Shown piece by piece: positions 37,901-49,359 of a stretch of DNA of 64,000 bases; within the stretch, counting starts at the first letter, position 1; each line of letters opens with the position of its first letter. Location of the stretch: assembly GCA_945859605.1 (NCBI GenBank), contig OX243824.1, positions 24,993,814 to 25,057,813 of the forward strand, in the 5' to 3' direction. The stretch is from Lumbricus rubellus (lineage: Eukaryota; Annelida; Clitellata; Crassiclitellata; Lumbricidae). A program made the translations under genes and the position numbers. Below the pieces are notes generated by a model that was not told the DNA's origin, did not search any database, and worked only from the letters and a program-made list of their open reading frames with translations.

Positions 37901-38637
37901 GGCCATTAATTCAATTGTTATCTTTGCACTGGAAAGCAATAACTTTACATGTATCAGCGCCCATGCTTAGGCTACTTGGACTATTAGCATACAATGACTA
38001 GGCCTATGAACATCTGGTATTAAACTGCTACAGATATGCAAACGCAGAAAAACATATCATTAATCTTGCACAGCGAACGACTGCAGGCTGTGCAACTATT
38101 ACAAACCACAAAGTGCAAATGCATATCTATAGGCTAGGCCTAATATCATTGACAAATGCATTAAATAATCAATCGGTAAAGTTAACTACGTTCGTTTGTG
38201 CATTTAAATTTAAGTGTGGTTGCTACCCGTAATAATAATCGAATAATATAAAAATTTATAAAACGCCACTCGAAAGGCCATTAAGTGCATGGCACAATCT
38301 TATTCACGAGCGCTGTGCATAGTCAGAATGGCTGTCCAGAAGAGTAGCCCGAAGGAGATCGTAGTCCGGTCACCAAAGAAAAGGCGATGGCTGAAGCATT
38401 GTTAGGCATTGGTGGCATTTAGGTCGAGTACGCTATTGGGAGGTAGAGGATCAGGTAGACAGACAGAGAAAGAGATAAAGAAAAATACAGAGACAGAGAC
38501 ATGTTGAAACAGTCTTCCACTGGACATCAAATCAAAGCTTAAATCTTATGTGTTTGCTAAAGCTTATCCCGCAACTAACCTTTTATGAGGAGCCCTTCCA
38601 GCGATATGGCCGCATTGCGGCGCCATACAAATTGTCG

Positions 38638-38639
<2 letters not shown>
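37901..38639. other. Upstream region of copy B gene, no gene seen
   Basis: A half-arm of the small foldback (TATTCACGAGCGCTG) occurs near 38302 and a short GACAGAGA repeat at 38455-38505. Otherwise nothing is assigned. Confidence 0.4.
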
Positions 38640-38700
<61 letters not shown>

Positions 38701-38702
38701 TA
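38640..38702. repeat. (ATT)n microsatellite
   Basis: About 20 ATT units directly before a hAT element. Confidence 0.92.
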
Positions 38703-39209
38703 TATTACTACTCAGGGCCTCCGACAGGATTTGAAGGCCCAGGGCCACAACAAATTTTTTAGGCCTTTTTCAAATATCTTTTGAAAACTCAACGGAAAGG
38801 TTCAAATCATCCTTCGAATCTTCAAAGTCACGAATTTATCGACAATGCTTTGATAATCTAAAGTTCTAGCGATATCAGAATTAGGCCTAATGCTTAACAT
38901 AGCCAATCCATTTGCTTTTTTTTCAATAAAATTGACAATGTGGTCAATTTAGTCAAATTGACTAAGTTTATTGCTGCTATAGTGTAGGGCTGTAGGCTAT
39001 TGTGTAGGCTACACATTGCAAAGCGAATCGGACGATAAGAACAATATATTCATATAAAAATAATTATTATAATATTATTTAGGTTTGAGTGTTTTACTTA
39101 CGACTTACGAGTAATGAACTATGATAGCTTAGACTGCATGTTGACTCTTGCCAAGTCTTGGTGAGTGTCGACATTGACAATTTTTCAATTTTGCAACTAA
39201 ATTAACTCA

Positions 39210-39825
39210 TATCTTTATATATAAAAATGTAACCGCGTTTGTGTCGGCTTCAAAGATCTCCGAACTTTCTTCGCAGATTGGTTTCAAAACTATACCAAAA
39301 CGTTTAGTTCCAACACGGCCGGGTTTGCAGAATGCTTTTTGGGGAAAAGCGCAATCTTTTGAACAAAAAAAAGCAAATTTGCAAATTCTACCGTTTTCAA
39401 CACATACGCCCGTTGATAAGTGTGTTCCGTTTATGTAGCGCATTTCAACACATTCGATTGCGGCCTAAAAATAGCAAAGTTTCAAATTCTACCGTTTTCA
39501 ACACATGCGCCCGTCGATAAGCCTTGCCTTTCATATCGTGCGCGTTTCAAACGGTGGTTCAATTGCGTTCCGTTTATGTAGCGCATTTCAACACATTTGA
39601 TTGCGGCCTTTTTTACTTACGCGCTTTAGGGCGCTATCCGCGTCGCTGTCCGGGGAGGGGAAAGGGGAGGAAGGGCAGGGAGAAGGGGAGGGGAGCGGAA
39701 GGAGGGGAGGGGAGGGGAGGGAGGGGGTGGGGGAGGGGGTTGGGGAGAAAGGGAGGGGGTGGGAGAGGGGAGGACGGTCTTTTCTGCCACAGCAACGCGT
39801 GGCCGGGTTCAGCTAGTTAGATATA
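39210..39825. mobile_element. Possible Helitron/Helentron-like non-autonomous insert
   Basis: It begins near ATCTTTATATATAAAAATG and ends near GGCCGGGTTCAGCTAGTT, a combination reminiscent of non-autonomous Helentron families in invertebrates. No rolling-circle replicase is present. It contains two diverged copies of a TTCAACACAT-rich unit and ends in a G-rich tract. Confidence 0.35.
39650..39778. repeat. G-rich polypurine tract
   Basis: About 130 bases of GGGGAGGGGAAAGGGGAGG-type sequence with very few pyrimidines. Many G-runs of three or more could form G-quadruplexes or triplex DNA. Gly/Arg-rich frames here are artefacts. Confidence 0.9.
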
Positions 39826-40311
39826 CGAATTTTTCAGTTTGCAATTTAGCGTCAGCGATTTCGTCACGAAATAATTAGAATTTGTATAGCGTAGGCACTA
39901 TAGCGCTATATTTCGATGAATTCATCATGAAATAATTAGAATTTGTAGAGCGCTACATTTCAATGACAATGTGGTCAATTTAGTCAAACTCCTTAATTCC
40001 GTAATTCCTCGTTTCAATAAATAACTCCGTAATTTGTAAATTCCGAGGCCCTTTATCAAGTGAGACCTGGGGCCAAATGGCCCCGGTGGCCCCCTGTCGG
40101 AGACCCTGCTACTACTACTACTAACACCACCACCACCACTATTATTATTATTTTTTAAAAAAAATTATTATTATTATTATTATTTAACACCATCTTTTAT
40201 TTCCGTTTCAAGCAGTGCGAACACCAACTGGCTGTCCCTGATATACACTGAACCGCTGTCAAAACACTAGCATAGTGTGCAACAAATGTACATGCATTAA
40301 TGAGTGTGTGA

Positions 40312-42289
40312 TCAGTCGTCCTCGACCCCGGCGAGTTGTGCAAATGTGCCCATGAAGGCTATGGCGTTAAATCTTTGAGTGCAAATAGATAAACGTTGAA
40401 ACAGGTGCAAAGTCTCCCGAGGGTCTCCAGAGACGGTGTTCATGCGGCGACCCAACTCCATAAAAAACTCGCGTCCTGATCGGTTGACGGGGCCCAGCGA
40501 TTCGATGGCGACGGGGACAAAATCATGGGTGGCTGGAAGAGTTGAATATTTGGCGCATTTCCTGTTCGCAGCGTGTTCGGATGCCCCTCCAGGTATTGCT
40601 GACGTGATGTTGAGGTAGGATGTAGCGCAAGTATGGATTGGTGTTGCATCCCATGCGACATACCTGCCCCTCGCCCAGGGGACCAATGTGGCTCCGTCCG
40701 GTCTCTTGCCATCTATGCGGATCAGGCCCGGTGGTTCCTTCGAACTTGGAATGTCAGCTTTTACGAGGGCTCTCCAGATGACATCATTCACGGCGAAGTG
40801 GCGTGCGGCTCTCCCTGCAGATCGTCGGCATACAAGCCCGTGGTGACCTCCGGGATCGGCGATCTCGCCGCACTGGCATTGAAGCGGCGCACAGAGGTCG
40901 AGTCCTAGACGGAGGCCAACCGCTACTCGCACGGCCTCGTTGCTGATACCCAATCCGCAAGCAACCACGGGTACAGTCGAGAGCCAGTCTTCTGCGTGGG
41001 GCGATGTCACCGCGCCCAACCTTGCCCGGTTGAGTGGGTCGATGTTGGCAGACCACACTGCAGCCTTTTCAACGTCAATCAGAGGCCTGTCCCAGGCCTT
41101 CTGGCTGGTGAGGGCTGGTTCCTCTCCTCCCGGGCGCGTTGATTCGCGGGCCTCCAGGGTTTCCTCCTCGTATGCGTCACTCCACTCCTCCGTGTTGAGC
41201 ACGGTGTCCACGAGCGACTTGGTTGATGCAGCTGAGGCCAAATAGGCTGAAGAAGCCAGCATCGAAACGCGTCTGATCCCGAGTCCGCCGTCTCTAATCG
41301 GAAGAGTGGCTTGTGTCCATTGCATATCGCGGAGCCCGATGTTGATGATCTTTTCCAGTCCAATCCGCATTTTTTCGTCCATCTTCAACAGTAAGGGGTG
41401 GTTCCAGCACGGTGCTACTCGTAAGAGATATGTCATTTTGGTCGCTCCAAAGCACGATCGAAGCAGCACTAGAGCTGCCTGTGCTTGGAGGCATGCCAGA
41501 TCCATCAAAGCCCGGTCGAGTGAATCGCAGTGCACGAGGAGCGCTTCGTCGAGAGGATCCCCTTTGAACAGTGGGGCGCCAAGGAGGGTCAATGAGTCGC
41601 GGTCCACCCTCCGGAAGCCATCAAATTCCTCGCCTCCTAGTTCGACTTCCGAGCAGTATTCGCATTTGTTTCTGTTCAAACGAATGCCGAGGGTTGTTTC
41701 CAGCTCTTTCATAACGGTCAGGTCCTGTCGTACATCTTCCAGCCCTCCGCCCAGCGAGAGGTCGTCCAGGAAGCCGAGTCTGAAACCGGACCGCAACGAA
41801 TGGAGGGTCGACTGCAACGGCAGACAGAATAGCAGAGGACCCAAAGGGTCACCCTGTTGCGGCCCCAACTGAGACCGTACCACAAAGGGACCGAACTGTA
41901 GAAGGGACTGTGCTGAGTACGCCTGATGGATAAATGCGTAGAGTTCCGGGATAGTTTCGTGAACTGCCTTTAGCATGACATCCCTTCGCAAGGTGTTAAA
42001 AGCGTTAGCAAAGTCGAGCTTCACAAAGACGTGGTCTTGAGGCATATCCGAAACGTAGCTTCTAGCGGCGCGAACCGCAGCCTCAGCGCCTCCCGATACC
42101 GCTATGTCCACCTGGAATGGGGCGAAGAACGATCCCAGTCGAGCCAAAGCGTATTTGTTGGCGCACTTCGCGGCCAGTCTTCTCCAAGCGTATCCGATCG
42201 CTATTGGCCGGAGTCCTCCTGACTTTTTGGAAAGGGTGATGAGAGTGCCACCGTACAAGAGTTCGCGTACTTCATGTGGGCATTCACCC
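40312..42289 (-). CDS. Non-LTR reverse transcriptase with CCHC finger and RLE-like domain (3' part)
   Basis: A long intact frame of about 655 residues. RT motifs include KKSGGLRPIAIGY, FVKLDFANAFNTLRR (A), GPQQGDPLGPLLF (B) and LGFLDDLSLG (C, with FLDD). The C-terminal part has a CQCGEIADPGGHHGLVC zinc knuckle and then RPDGATLVPWARG...AWDAT. This is plausibly a PD-(D/E)xK restriction-like endonuclease as in R2/NeSL/CRE-type elements. The N-terminal RT half lies beyond the insertion at 42290-43074; residues read from inside the insertion (42290-42450) are not part of the gene. Confidence 0.8.
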
Positions 42290-43074
42290 GGCACCCCGAC
42301 AAAACGGCGCAGGACAAAACGGCGCCGACATAACGGCGCCGACAAAACGGCGCACCCACAAAACGGCGCACCGACAAAACGGCGCCGACAAAACCGCGCA
42401 TTTTCAAAGCAAATTATTTTATTAGTACTTTGTTTAGTTGGTACAAACACTCAGATAATCAAGTAATATAGTTAACAGACGTTTTTATAGCAGTAATAGT
42501 CAAAATATACTAAACTAGGAAATAGAATAAACTGATCATCTTCATCAAGTCCTGAAGTTAAAATACGAACGGTATAGTAGTAGAAGTAGTAAACAAATTA
42601 TAATAACCTAATAAATATAGTCTAATCAACTGATCATCTGCATCAAGTCTTAGGCCTTTAGTTCAAATACGAACGTCATAGTAGTAGAAATTAGAAGTCA
42701 AAAAATATAGATTTTCAAAGGCGAGTAACATCAAAAGATCGCATTGCGATAAGCGATAACACCGTTTGTAAGTTCTGTGGACGTTGAGTGCATACCATGT
42801 GAGAAGTTCTTCTTTCTAATTGCGTATTAGGCCTACTGGCATTCAAATTGATGTAGTCTATGTTCGAATTGATCTTGTAACAATGGGCAGCAATCTTTGA
42901 AAGCCTATAATTATAAGCAAACAATTACTAAACGGGTATCGTAGTCTTTGTACAGCGCCGTTATGTCGGCGCCGTTTTGTCGGGGTGCTTTGTACAGCGC
43001 CGTTATGTCGGCGCCGTTTTGTCGGCGCCGTTATGTCGGCGCCGTTTTGTCCTGCGCCCTTTTGTCGGCGCACC
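42290..43074. mobile_element. Iteron-armed DNA transposon inserted in the RT gene
   Basis: The target duplication is CATTCACCC (42281-42289) and CATTCGCCC (43075-43083), 9 bp with one mismatch. The ends are GGCACCCCGACAAAACGG and, inverted, GGTGCGCCGACAAAAGGG. The left arm (42298-42400) and right arm (42950-43070) are tandem GACAAAACGGCGCC units in opposite orientation. The core is about 550 bases and non-coding. It interrupts the RT reading frame. Confidence 0.88.
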
Positions 43075-44225
43075 CATTCGCCCCTCAGCATCACATTGAT
43101 GAAACATGTGAGTGCCTGAAGGAGAGACTCTGATGACTCGCGGTCGTTGAGCAGATCAAGCAGATGCTGGGGACGCATTCCATCCGGCCCCCCGGAAGAG
43201 CCAACCGGAAACGATCTTACCGCGTCCGCAACCTCTTTCTCCGTCACCTGGAATGGAACCGCCTGCGACACCTCTGGCAAATCGGCCAGATTAGCCGCCC
43301 AGTTGTCCATCGGATGCCTTTCCTGCATGGCTGCAAAGGATTCTGGCGACGCTTTGACCGGGTAGTCTTGACTGCAGAGGATGCGGGTGGCGGCTCAAAT
43401 ATTGCCCTCCTCGAGTTTGGCACCTACAGCAGCCAGGCTACAACAAGAGATCCCATGGTAAATATATATGTTAAAAGGGGTTGGTTACAGGTTTAACCCC
43501 TCACTCACATTGTTGTGACAGCTTGTGCTTTTTGCAGAGGAAATGATATTATTCCCAGTTTTTCGCATGCCAGGCCTGGTAGTAGGAATCGATTGGTTCT
43601 CCCATCAACGCCATCCTCCCGCTCGCCATCGTCCCTCGTTCGCAGCACATCATGGTTGTCGAATGTCGATACGTTTCTTGATGACATTGACCGTGTTTCG
43701 TCTGCGGCCCGCACGCGATGGCTTAGCCAGGATGTTTGAAGCAAACCAGATCAGTTTGCGCCATTCCTCGCTGCTGTCCGGTTTGTTGTTTATAGACTGC
43801 AGGATGTCGGTGAGTGCTCTGGAACATGCGAATCGGGCCCCTCTCGGAATATGCTTTAACACTTTGCCACTATTTTGTCTCGGGTGCCGAACCAGACCAT
43901 CATCTGCATCCACAGCATCAAACACCAGTTCCACGCCTGCTGGAACGCAGGGGCGAGAACTCCGTGGGGAAGACACCTGTAGCCCCCCGCCGGCTTCTTC
44001 CGATACCGAGCCACCTTCGACCTGACATCTTTGCGCCTGCGCCGAGGTCAGCGGCGGCTGCCGTGACCCCGGGCACGGGCTGCTCCGTGGACCGTGCAAG
44101 TGTACAGTGCCATCGCGCAGGTGTAATTGTCTGACCGCCAGGCAATGACTGCACACACCACTGGCCTTGTTTGAAGTGTACGCTTCGCCAACGCTGGTCT
44201 GTGATTGGCTGGACCGTCTCGACAT
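43075..44225 (-). pseudogene. N-terminal part of the same non-LTR element, frameshifted
   Basis: Frames on the minus strand: 44225-43650 has a CSHCLAVRQLHL...LHGPRSSPC zinc-finger-like start and a helical SSEEWRKLIWFASNIL region; 43744-43505 is Arg/Asp-rich; 43328-43075 holds SSGGPDGMRPQHLLDLL just ahead of the RT core. They are joined by frameshifts and a possible small insert at about 43440-43505. Together with 40312-42289 they make one RLE-type element. Confidence 0.72.
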
Positions 44226-44414
44226 TAAACTATCCTGTACTATCGCCCATCTGTGTTCAGAGTGTTGACCATGAAAATATCCAAAATATTCGAATAGAGT
44301 GAAAACTGACTAAACCAACCAGTTCCGACGAGAGTCATTACTTAAACCGAGAAACAAAACTGAAAAAAATTCTGTGAAACGTGTTTATAACTATTTAAAT
44401 CCAGTGAAAACTTT
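44226..44414. other. Upstream of the non-LTR element, nothing seen
   Basis: No feature is recognised. Confidence 0.4.
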
Positions 44415-44416
44415 TA

Positions 44417-44482
<66 letters not shown>

Positions 44483-44511
44483 GTTATTATTATTGTTATT
44501 ATTATTATTTG
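44415..44511. repeat. (ATT)n microsatellite
   Basis: About 30 ATT units with a few GTT interruptions. Confidence 0.92.
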
Positions 44512-44515
44512 TAAC

Positions 44516-45464
<949 letters not shown>

Positions 45465-45465
<1 letters not shown>

Positions 45466-46084
45466 CCCACCCACAGAAGCTGCGTGCTGCATCCGTGTTA
45501 TCATGGTTGCACTCACAACAGCGGTTATAATGAGCATTGAAACGCGAAGGGCTTGTATCGACTGGTCGGGCGTCATGCTGCATTGTTTAAATAAACATGT
45601 CAAAACTAAGATGTCGCTTTAAGCTTTTGTTTAAAAGTGTTAATGAATATTTTCATCCACGCTGTGCGTGTCATGCGGTGCATGGACGTGGCAGAAGTTT
45701 CAGTGCAACGTCACTGTGTGATAACAAAGATCATTAGCATTGTGACAATTAGTCCAGGCCATTTACAGTTTGACCTGGGCAAAATTGCTTCAGAAGGTTT
45801 TTTAAACGGTTAAACGGTTTCCTGCTCAGAATCGTTTGCTGAACAACATATCCAAAATCGGACAAAATCGGACCATGGGTCACCCTTTCAAAATGGGAGA
45901 GAATATAACGATTTTGTGTGTGTGTTATATGTATTGTCGGATTGCTGATGACTTCAACGTGCTAGAAAGTGATGTCTTTTAACAAAATTGTTTAATAATT
46001 TATTGCTTTCAGAACATTAATAAGTATACCTATCTACCGACAGTGAAATTTGGAGGGGGGAATTGGGGCACATACCCCGCCCCA
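45465..46084. other. Unassigned stretch
   Basis: No gene, TIR or microsatellite is recognised. Confidence 0.4.
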
Positions 46085-46088
46085 ATGT

Positions 46089-46188
46089 GGGGCGCGGTGG
46101 TCTAGTGGTGGCGTCGTTGCCTTGGAGCCGGAAGGTCCGAGGTTCGAATCCACCTCCCCGCGTAAGGACCTTGGGCAAGTCCTTCACT
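46089..46188 (+). mobile_element. tRNA-derived SINE head
   Basis: Box A (GGTGGTCTAGTGG) and box B (GGTTCGAATCC) have tRNA spacing within about 75 bases, and TTGGGCAAGTCCTTCAC follows, a phrase common just after the tRNA part of SINEs. It ends at a TA-target transposon. It could instead be a tRNA pseudogene. Confidence 0.65.
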
Positions 46189-46190
46189 TA

Positions 46191-48357
46191 CAATTCGCCG
46201 CCTGTGAGTTATAATGCTCTATCATGAATTTTTGAAAAAATCGAGTTTGGTATCAATTTCATCAGGGTAGCATTTGCTCTATCATTAGACAAAGAAGCTA
46301 GCTGAATGAAGCAGTCGTTTCTTAGTTATAAGTCAGTATTTAAAAGCTCTATCTTGCGAAACTGTTTCCAATCTAGACTTTCTTAGGGTTATAATGCTCT
46401 ATCATTAGCCTACTCGTCGGCAGCCAATCACAAGGCTGCTTTGACTATGATAGAGCAAAGTTTCACTGAATAAAAAATTTCAGGGTATAAATGCTCTATC
46501 ATCATCATAGGCGAAACCATTACGCTGAGTTAGAGCAAAAGCATACTCGCAGTGTATGATAGAGCAATATAATACTGAAGACGCGATTAGAATAAATACT
46601 TCTTGTATTACTTAACGTGGTCAAATTGACTATGTCTGATCGAAACGTTTTGCTGTAACATATATTTTTGCATTTTCTTAAATTTTTCTATATTTTTTAC
46701 TTTTGTTTAGGGCTGTTGTTCGATTGAAAATTTTAATCGAAATTAATCGCGCGATTAATTTTTTTAATCGCAATTAACGCCAAACTAATCGCAATGCATT
46801 TCCGTCAAATATATTAATCTTACTATTTACTAAGGACCCCTGAAGCATATAATTTTAATTACTGAATGCATTTTTTCTATTGCAAACATATTCAATCACC
46901 TTTGGCTTAGGCCTATTTAATCTGCATTTAGTTTATTGAACAGTTTTGTATGACAGACAGAATTGAATTGAAACACAGTTCAAATCAGTCAAAACCTCAA
47001 AATCCCGTTATTTTTTCATTTGAGCCACCTTTAATTAAAATGATATAGACCTAAATAAAAATTAGGCAACCGTTTTCTGACTATCAAAATTAATTATTTA
47101 TTCAGCCAATTGTATATGCAGACCAGTTTACTTACATCAAATCAAATCAAATCAAATCAAATCAAATTTTTTTATTGAGCCAGAGAAAAGCACACAAGGT
47201 ACATATCATCACATAAAAATAAAACATGAATGTTATTGGCAACAAAAGGAAACCCAGAAGGGACTGCAGAGTCCCGCTGGTTAGGGCCACCTAAGCACAT
47301 TTTCAGGTTCTAGGCGTTAACAAATTCAGCACAATAAAATTATATTCTATTTTCCATCATATATGCAATAAATCAAAAATAAATCAAAACTTAACTACGA
47401 AAATTAAACGTTCCAAATTTTAACATCACGATATTACATAATATGAATATCTAAACATGATGTTAAGCAAACACGTCTTAATTTTAAAAATAAATCAATA
47501 CCAAACTGAAAAAAGTAAGAATACTTTAAGTAAAAAACATAAAGCCTTAACTAAGTAGGGAGGAGGAAGTTTAAAGTATGAACCCGACTAACAGTTCTGG
47601 TTAATCAACCATAAATCCAAGCTACGCTTAAATGACTTAAGAATTGGGATTGGTCGGTTCAAGGGATGTTCTTATTAATTAACAACCGTAGGCCTACTAG
47701 ATCTATATTGAACCTCATTATTTAGTCACAATTTTCACCAGAGGTTACGGTTCTTGCCAAACCTCGTCTCAGTTGTCCTTCTGTAAACATTATCATTTGA
47801 AACCTGGATCCAATGGTCTTGCCATCTCCTGGAGTTCAACCAATGTAGTCTGACGGGGTGAGGAAACAACTTTAGTGGACGATGCGATGCGGCGTTAGCG
47901 TTTAACGCATGTTAGACGATAATTGAGCAAAGAATTGCTACGATAATTATAGCCCACTCAAATTCTTTTTGGAATAGTTGCACTTGCCAATGAATGTATC
48001 ACTAGTTTTAATTAAGTATGAGCCTTCCGTTTAAAACGAGTTTTTCTGCCTCTGATTACATTTTAATCAGGTCGAATTAACGCGTGCGATTAATGCGTTA
48101 AAAATGTTAATCGCAATTTTTTTAACGCGTTAATCGCACGCGTTAACGCGATTAAATCACCAGCCCTACTTTTGTTCAACAAAATATATATTTTTTCAAA
48201 ACAAGTCACTGGCAGGAATCTAAAAATTATAGAATTATACTGCAAAACAATGAAATTAAGAATTTTGGGCCTAAAACAGTGACCAAACTTTAAAGTCGTT
48301 TTTCTCGGTTTCGCCAAAAGCTATGAAAGAGCATTATAACTCTAGGGTGGCGAATTG
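46191..48357. mobile_element. TA-target transposon with GCTCTATCAT iterons
   Basis: The ends are CAATTCGCC...GAGTTATAATGCTCT and the inverse, with TA on both sides (46189-46190 and 48358-48359). Within about 370 bases of the left end, GCTCTATCAT or its complement ATGATAGAGC occurs about seven times in both orientations, which could serve as binding sites for a transposase or host factor. No transposase is visible. A hAT element is nested inside. Confidence 0.75.
46708..48168. mobile_element. Nested hAT element with perfect 8-bp target duplication
   Basis: The ends are TAGGGCTG and its inverse CAGCCCTA. CTTTTGTT flanks both sides (46700-46707 and 48169-48176). Subterminal AATCGCGCGATTAA and ACGCGTTAATCGC palindromes are dense at both ends. 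The interior has an (AAATC)n run at 47136-47167 and no recognised transposase. Confidence 0.9.
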
Positions 48358-48379
48358 TATGTATGTATGTATATGTATG

Positions 48380-48411
<32 letters not shown>

Positions 48412-48600
48412 TGTATGTATGTATGTATGTATGTATGTATGTATGTATGTATGTATGTATGTATGTATGTATGTATGTATGTATGTATGTATGTATGTAT
48501 GTATGTATGTATGTATGTATGTATGTATGTATGAATGTATGTATGTATGTATGTATGTATGTATGTATGTATGTATGTATGTATGTATGTATGTATGTAT
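48358..48600. repeat. (ATGT)n microsatellite
   Basis: About 60 ATGT units with one interruption. Met-Tyr-Val-Cys or Ile-His-Thr-Tyr frames are artefacts. Confidence 0.95.
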
Positions 48601-48736
48601 ATGAACATTTTTATAGCGCCTTATAATAACCTCACGAAGGCGCTTAACGTAGCTACCGGACAGTTCTAAACAAGTGCGTCTTAATTGTCCTTGAGAATGT
48701 TTCATGAGATACAAACAATGCAGTATCACGAATTGT
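48601..48736. other. LINE-tail-like hairpin sequence
   Basis: AGCGCCTT...AAGGCGCT (48616-48642) resembles the tail hairpins at 37000, 58195 and 61180, followed by unique sequence up to the truncated LTR. Confidence 0.4.
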
Positions 48737-49012
48737 TAGTAGGCTGATGAAGTTAGTTGTTATGATAACGCAAGTGTAGTCGTTGTCGTGTTGTTGCTGC
48801 TGTTATCATTTTACGTTGGATTTGATTTATAATATACTATTAACCTGTCGTCGTTGTCGTTGAGGTAAAACAGTGAAAGACTGTAGATTCTTTTACCTAG
48901 CCATTAGCTAATGAAACAGTTATTCTAGGGATAGGCCTAGGCTACCACGAACTGAAACGAAGAAGCTTCCGAAGAGACTGAAGGTCACACGAGAGTTGGT
49001 GGAGTGGTGACA
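48737..49012 (+). repeat. 5' LTR of second Gypsy element, truncated
   Basis: It matches 55173-55405, the last half of the 3' LTR, ending GGTGACA. About 237 bases are missing at its left and about 45 bases are inserted near 48892-48942. Loss of the LTR start would remove part of the promoter. Confidence 0.85.
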
Positions 49013-49359
49013 TTTGGTGACAGCGGTGGGATAACGATCCAAGTTGCAGGAGAACGATCCTAGTTACGAACGGCGGGTCTACGTGCCAAGTTACGAACGG
49101 ATGGATTCTATCCAATCCAATCAACAGACGTTGTGGAGGAACGGACGCTGTGAATTTATCGAGGAGCCGAGCACACGGGAGAAGCAACGATACATCGAGC
49201 ATCCGTACGACAGTGAGAAACGACAACACAACGACTACAAGGTAGAAAAAACTTGCTTGTCTATTGAAGTTTGCTTAAAGAATTGAAGTCAGTCAATTGC
49301 AAACATTTGAAGAGTAGCCTACTATTTATCGACTAGCATCAGTAAAGTAAAGAAGTAAG
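49013..49359 (+). other. Primer-binding site region and leader of second Gypsy element
   Basis: TTTGGTGACAGCGG directly follows the LTR and is in position for a tRNA primer-binding site. The remainder is untranslated leader up to the gag ATG at 49360. Confidence 0.5.

Larger units (their letters stand above)
38713..40108. mobile_element. hAT-like element carrying a nested insertion
   Basis: The ends are CAGGGCCTCCGACAGG and, inverted, CAGGGTCTCCGACAGG. The flanks are TTACTACT and CTACTACT, an 8-bp duplication with one mismatch. Subterminal CCCAGGGCC/GGGGCC inverted segments are present. Internal phrases are repeated (GACAATGTGGTCAATTTAGT at 38932 and 39966). No transposase is visible. The interior is interrupted by 39210-39825. 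Confidence 0.75.

Noticed and set aside
39524..39820. Gly/Arg-rich protein
   Set aside because: Arises from the G-rich tract; no domain and no splice or start evidence.
40436..42466. Plus-strand frames opposite the non-LTR reverse transcriptase
   Set aside because: Shadows of the GC-rich minus-strand gene; the minus strand alone carries RT motifs.
42296..43074. CRISPR-like array of regularly spaced repeats
   Set aside because: The units are contiguous iterons without unique spacers, inverted at the two ends and flanked by a target duplication; this is a transposon in a eukaryotic genome.
48323..48729. Met-Tyr-Val-Cys and His-Thr-Tyr-Ile repeat proteins
   Set aside because: Pure (ATGT)n microsatellite translation with no start context or flanking domain.
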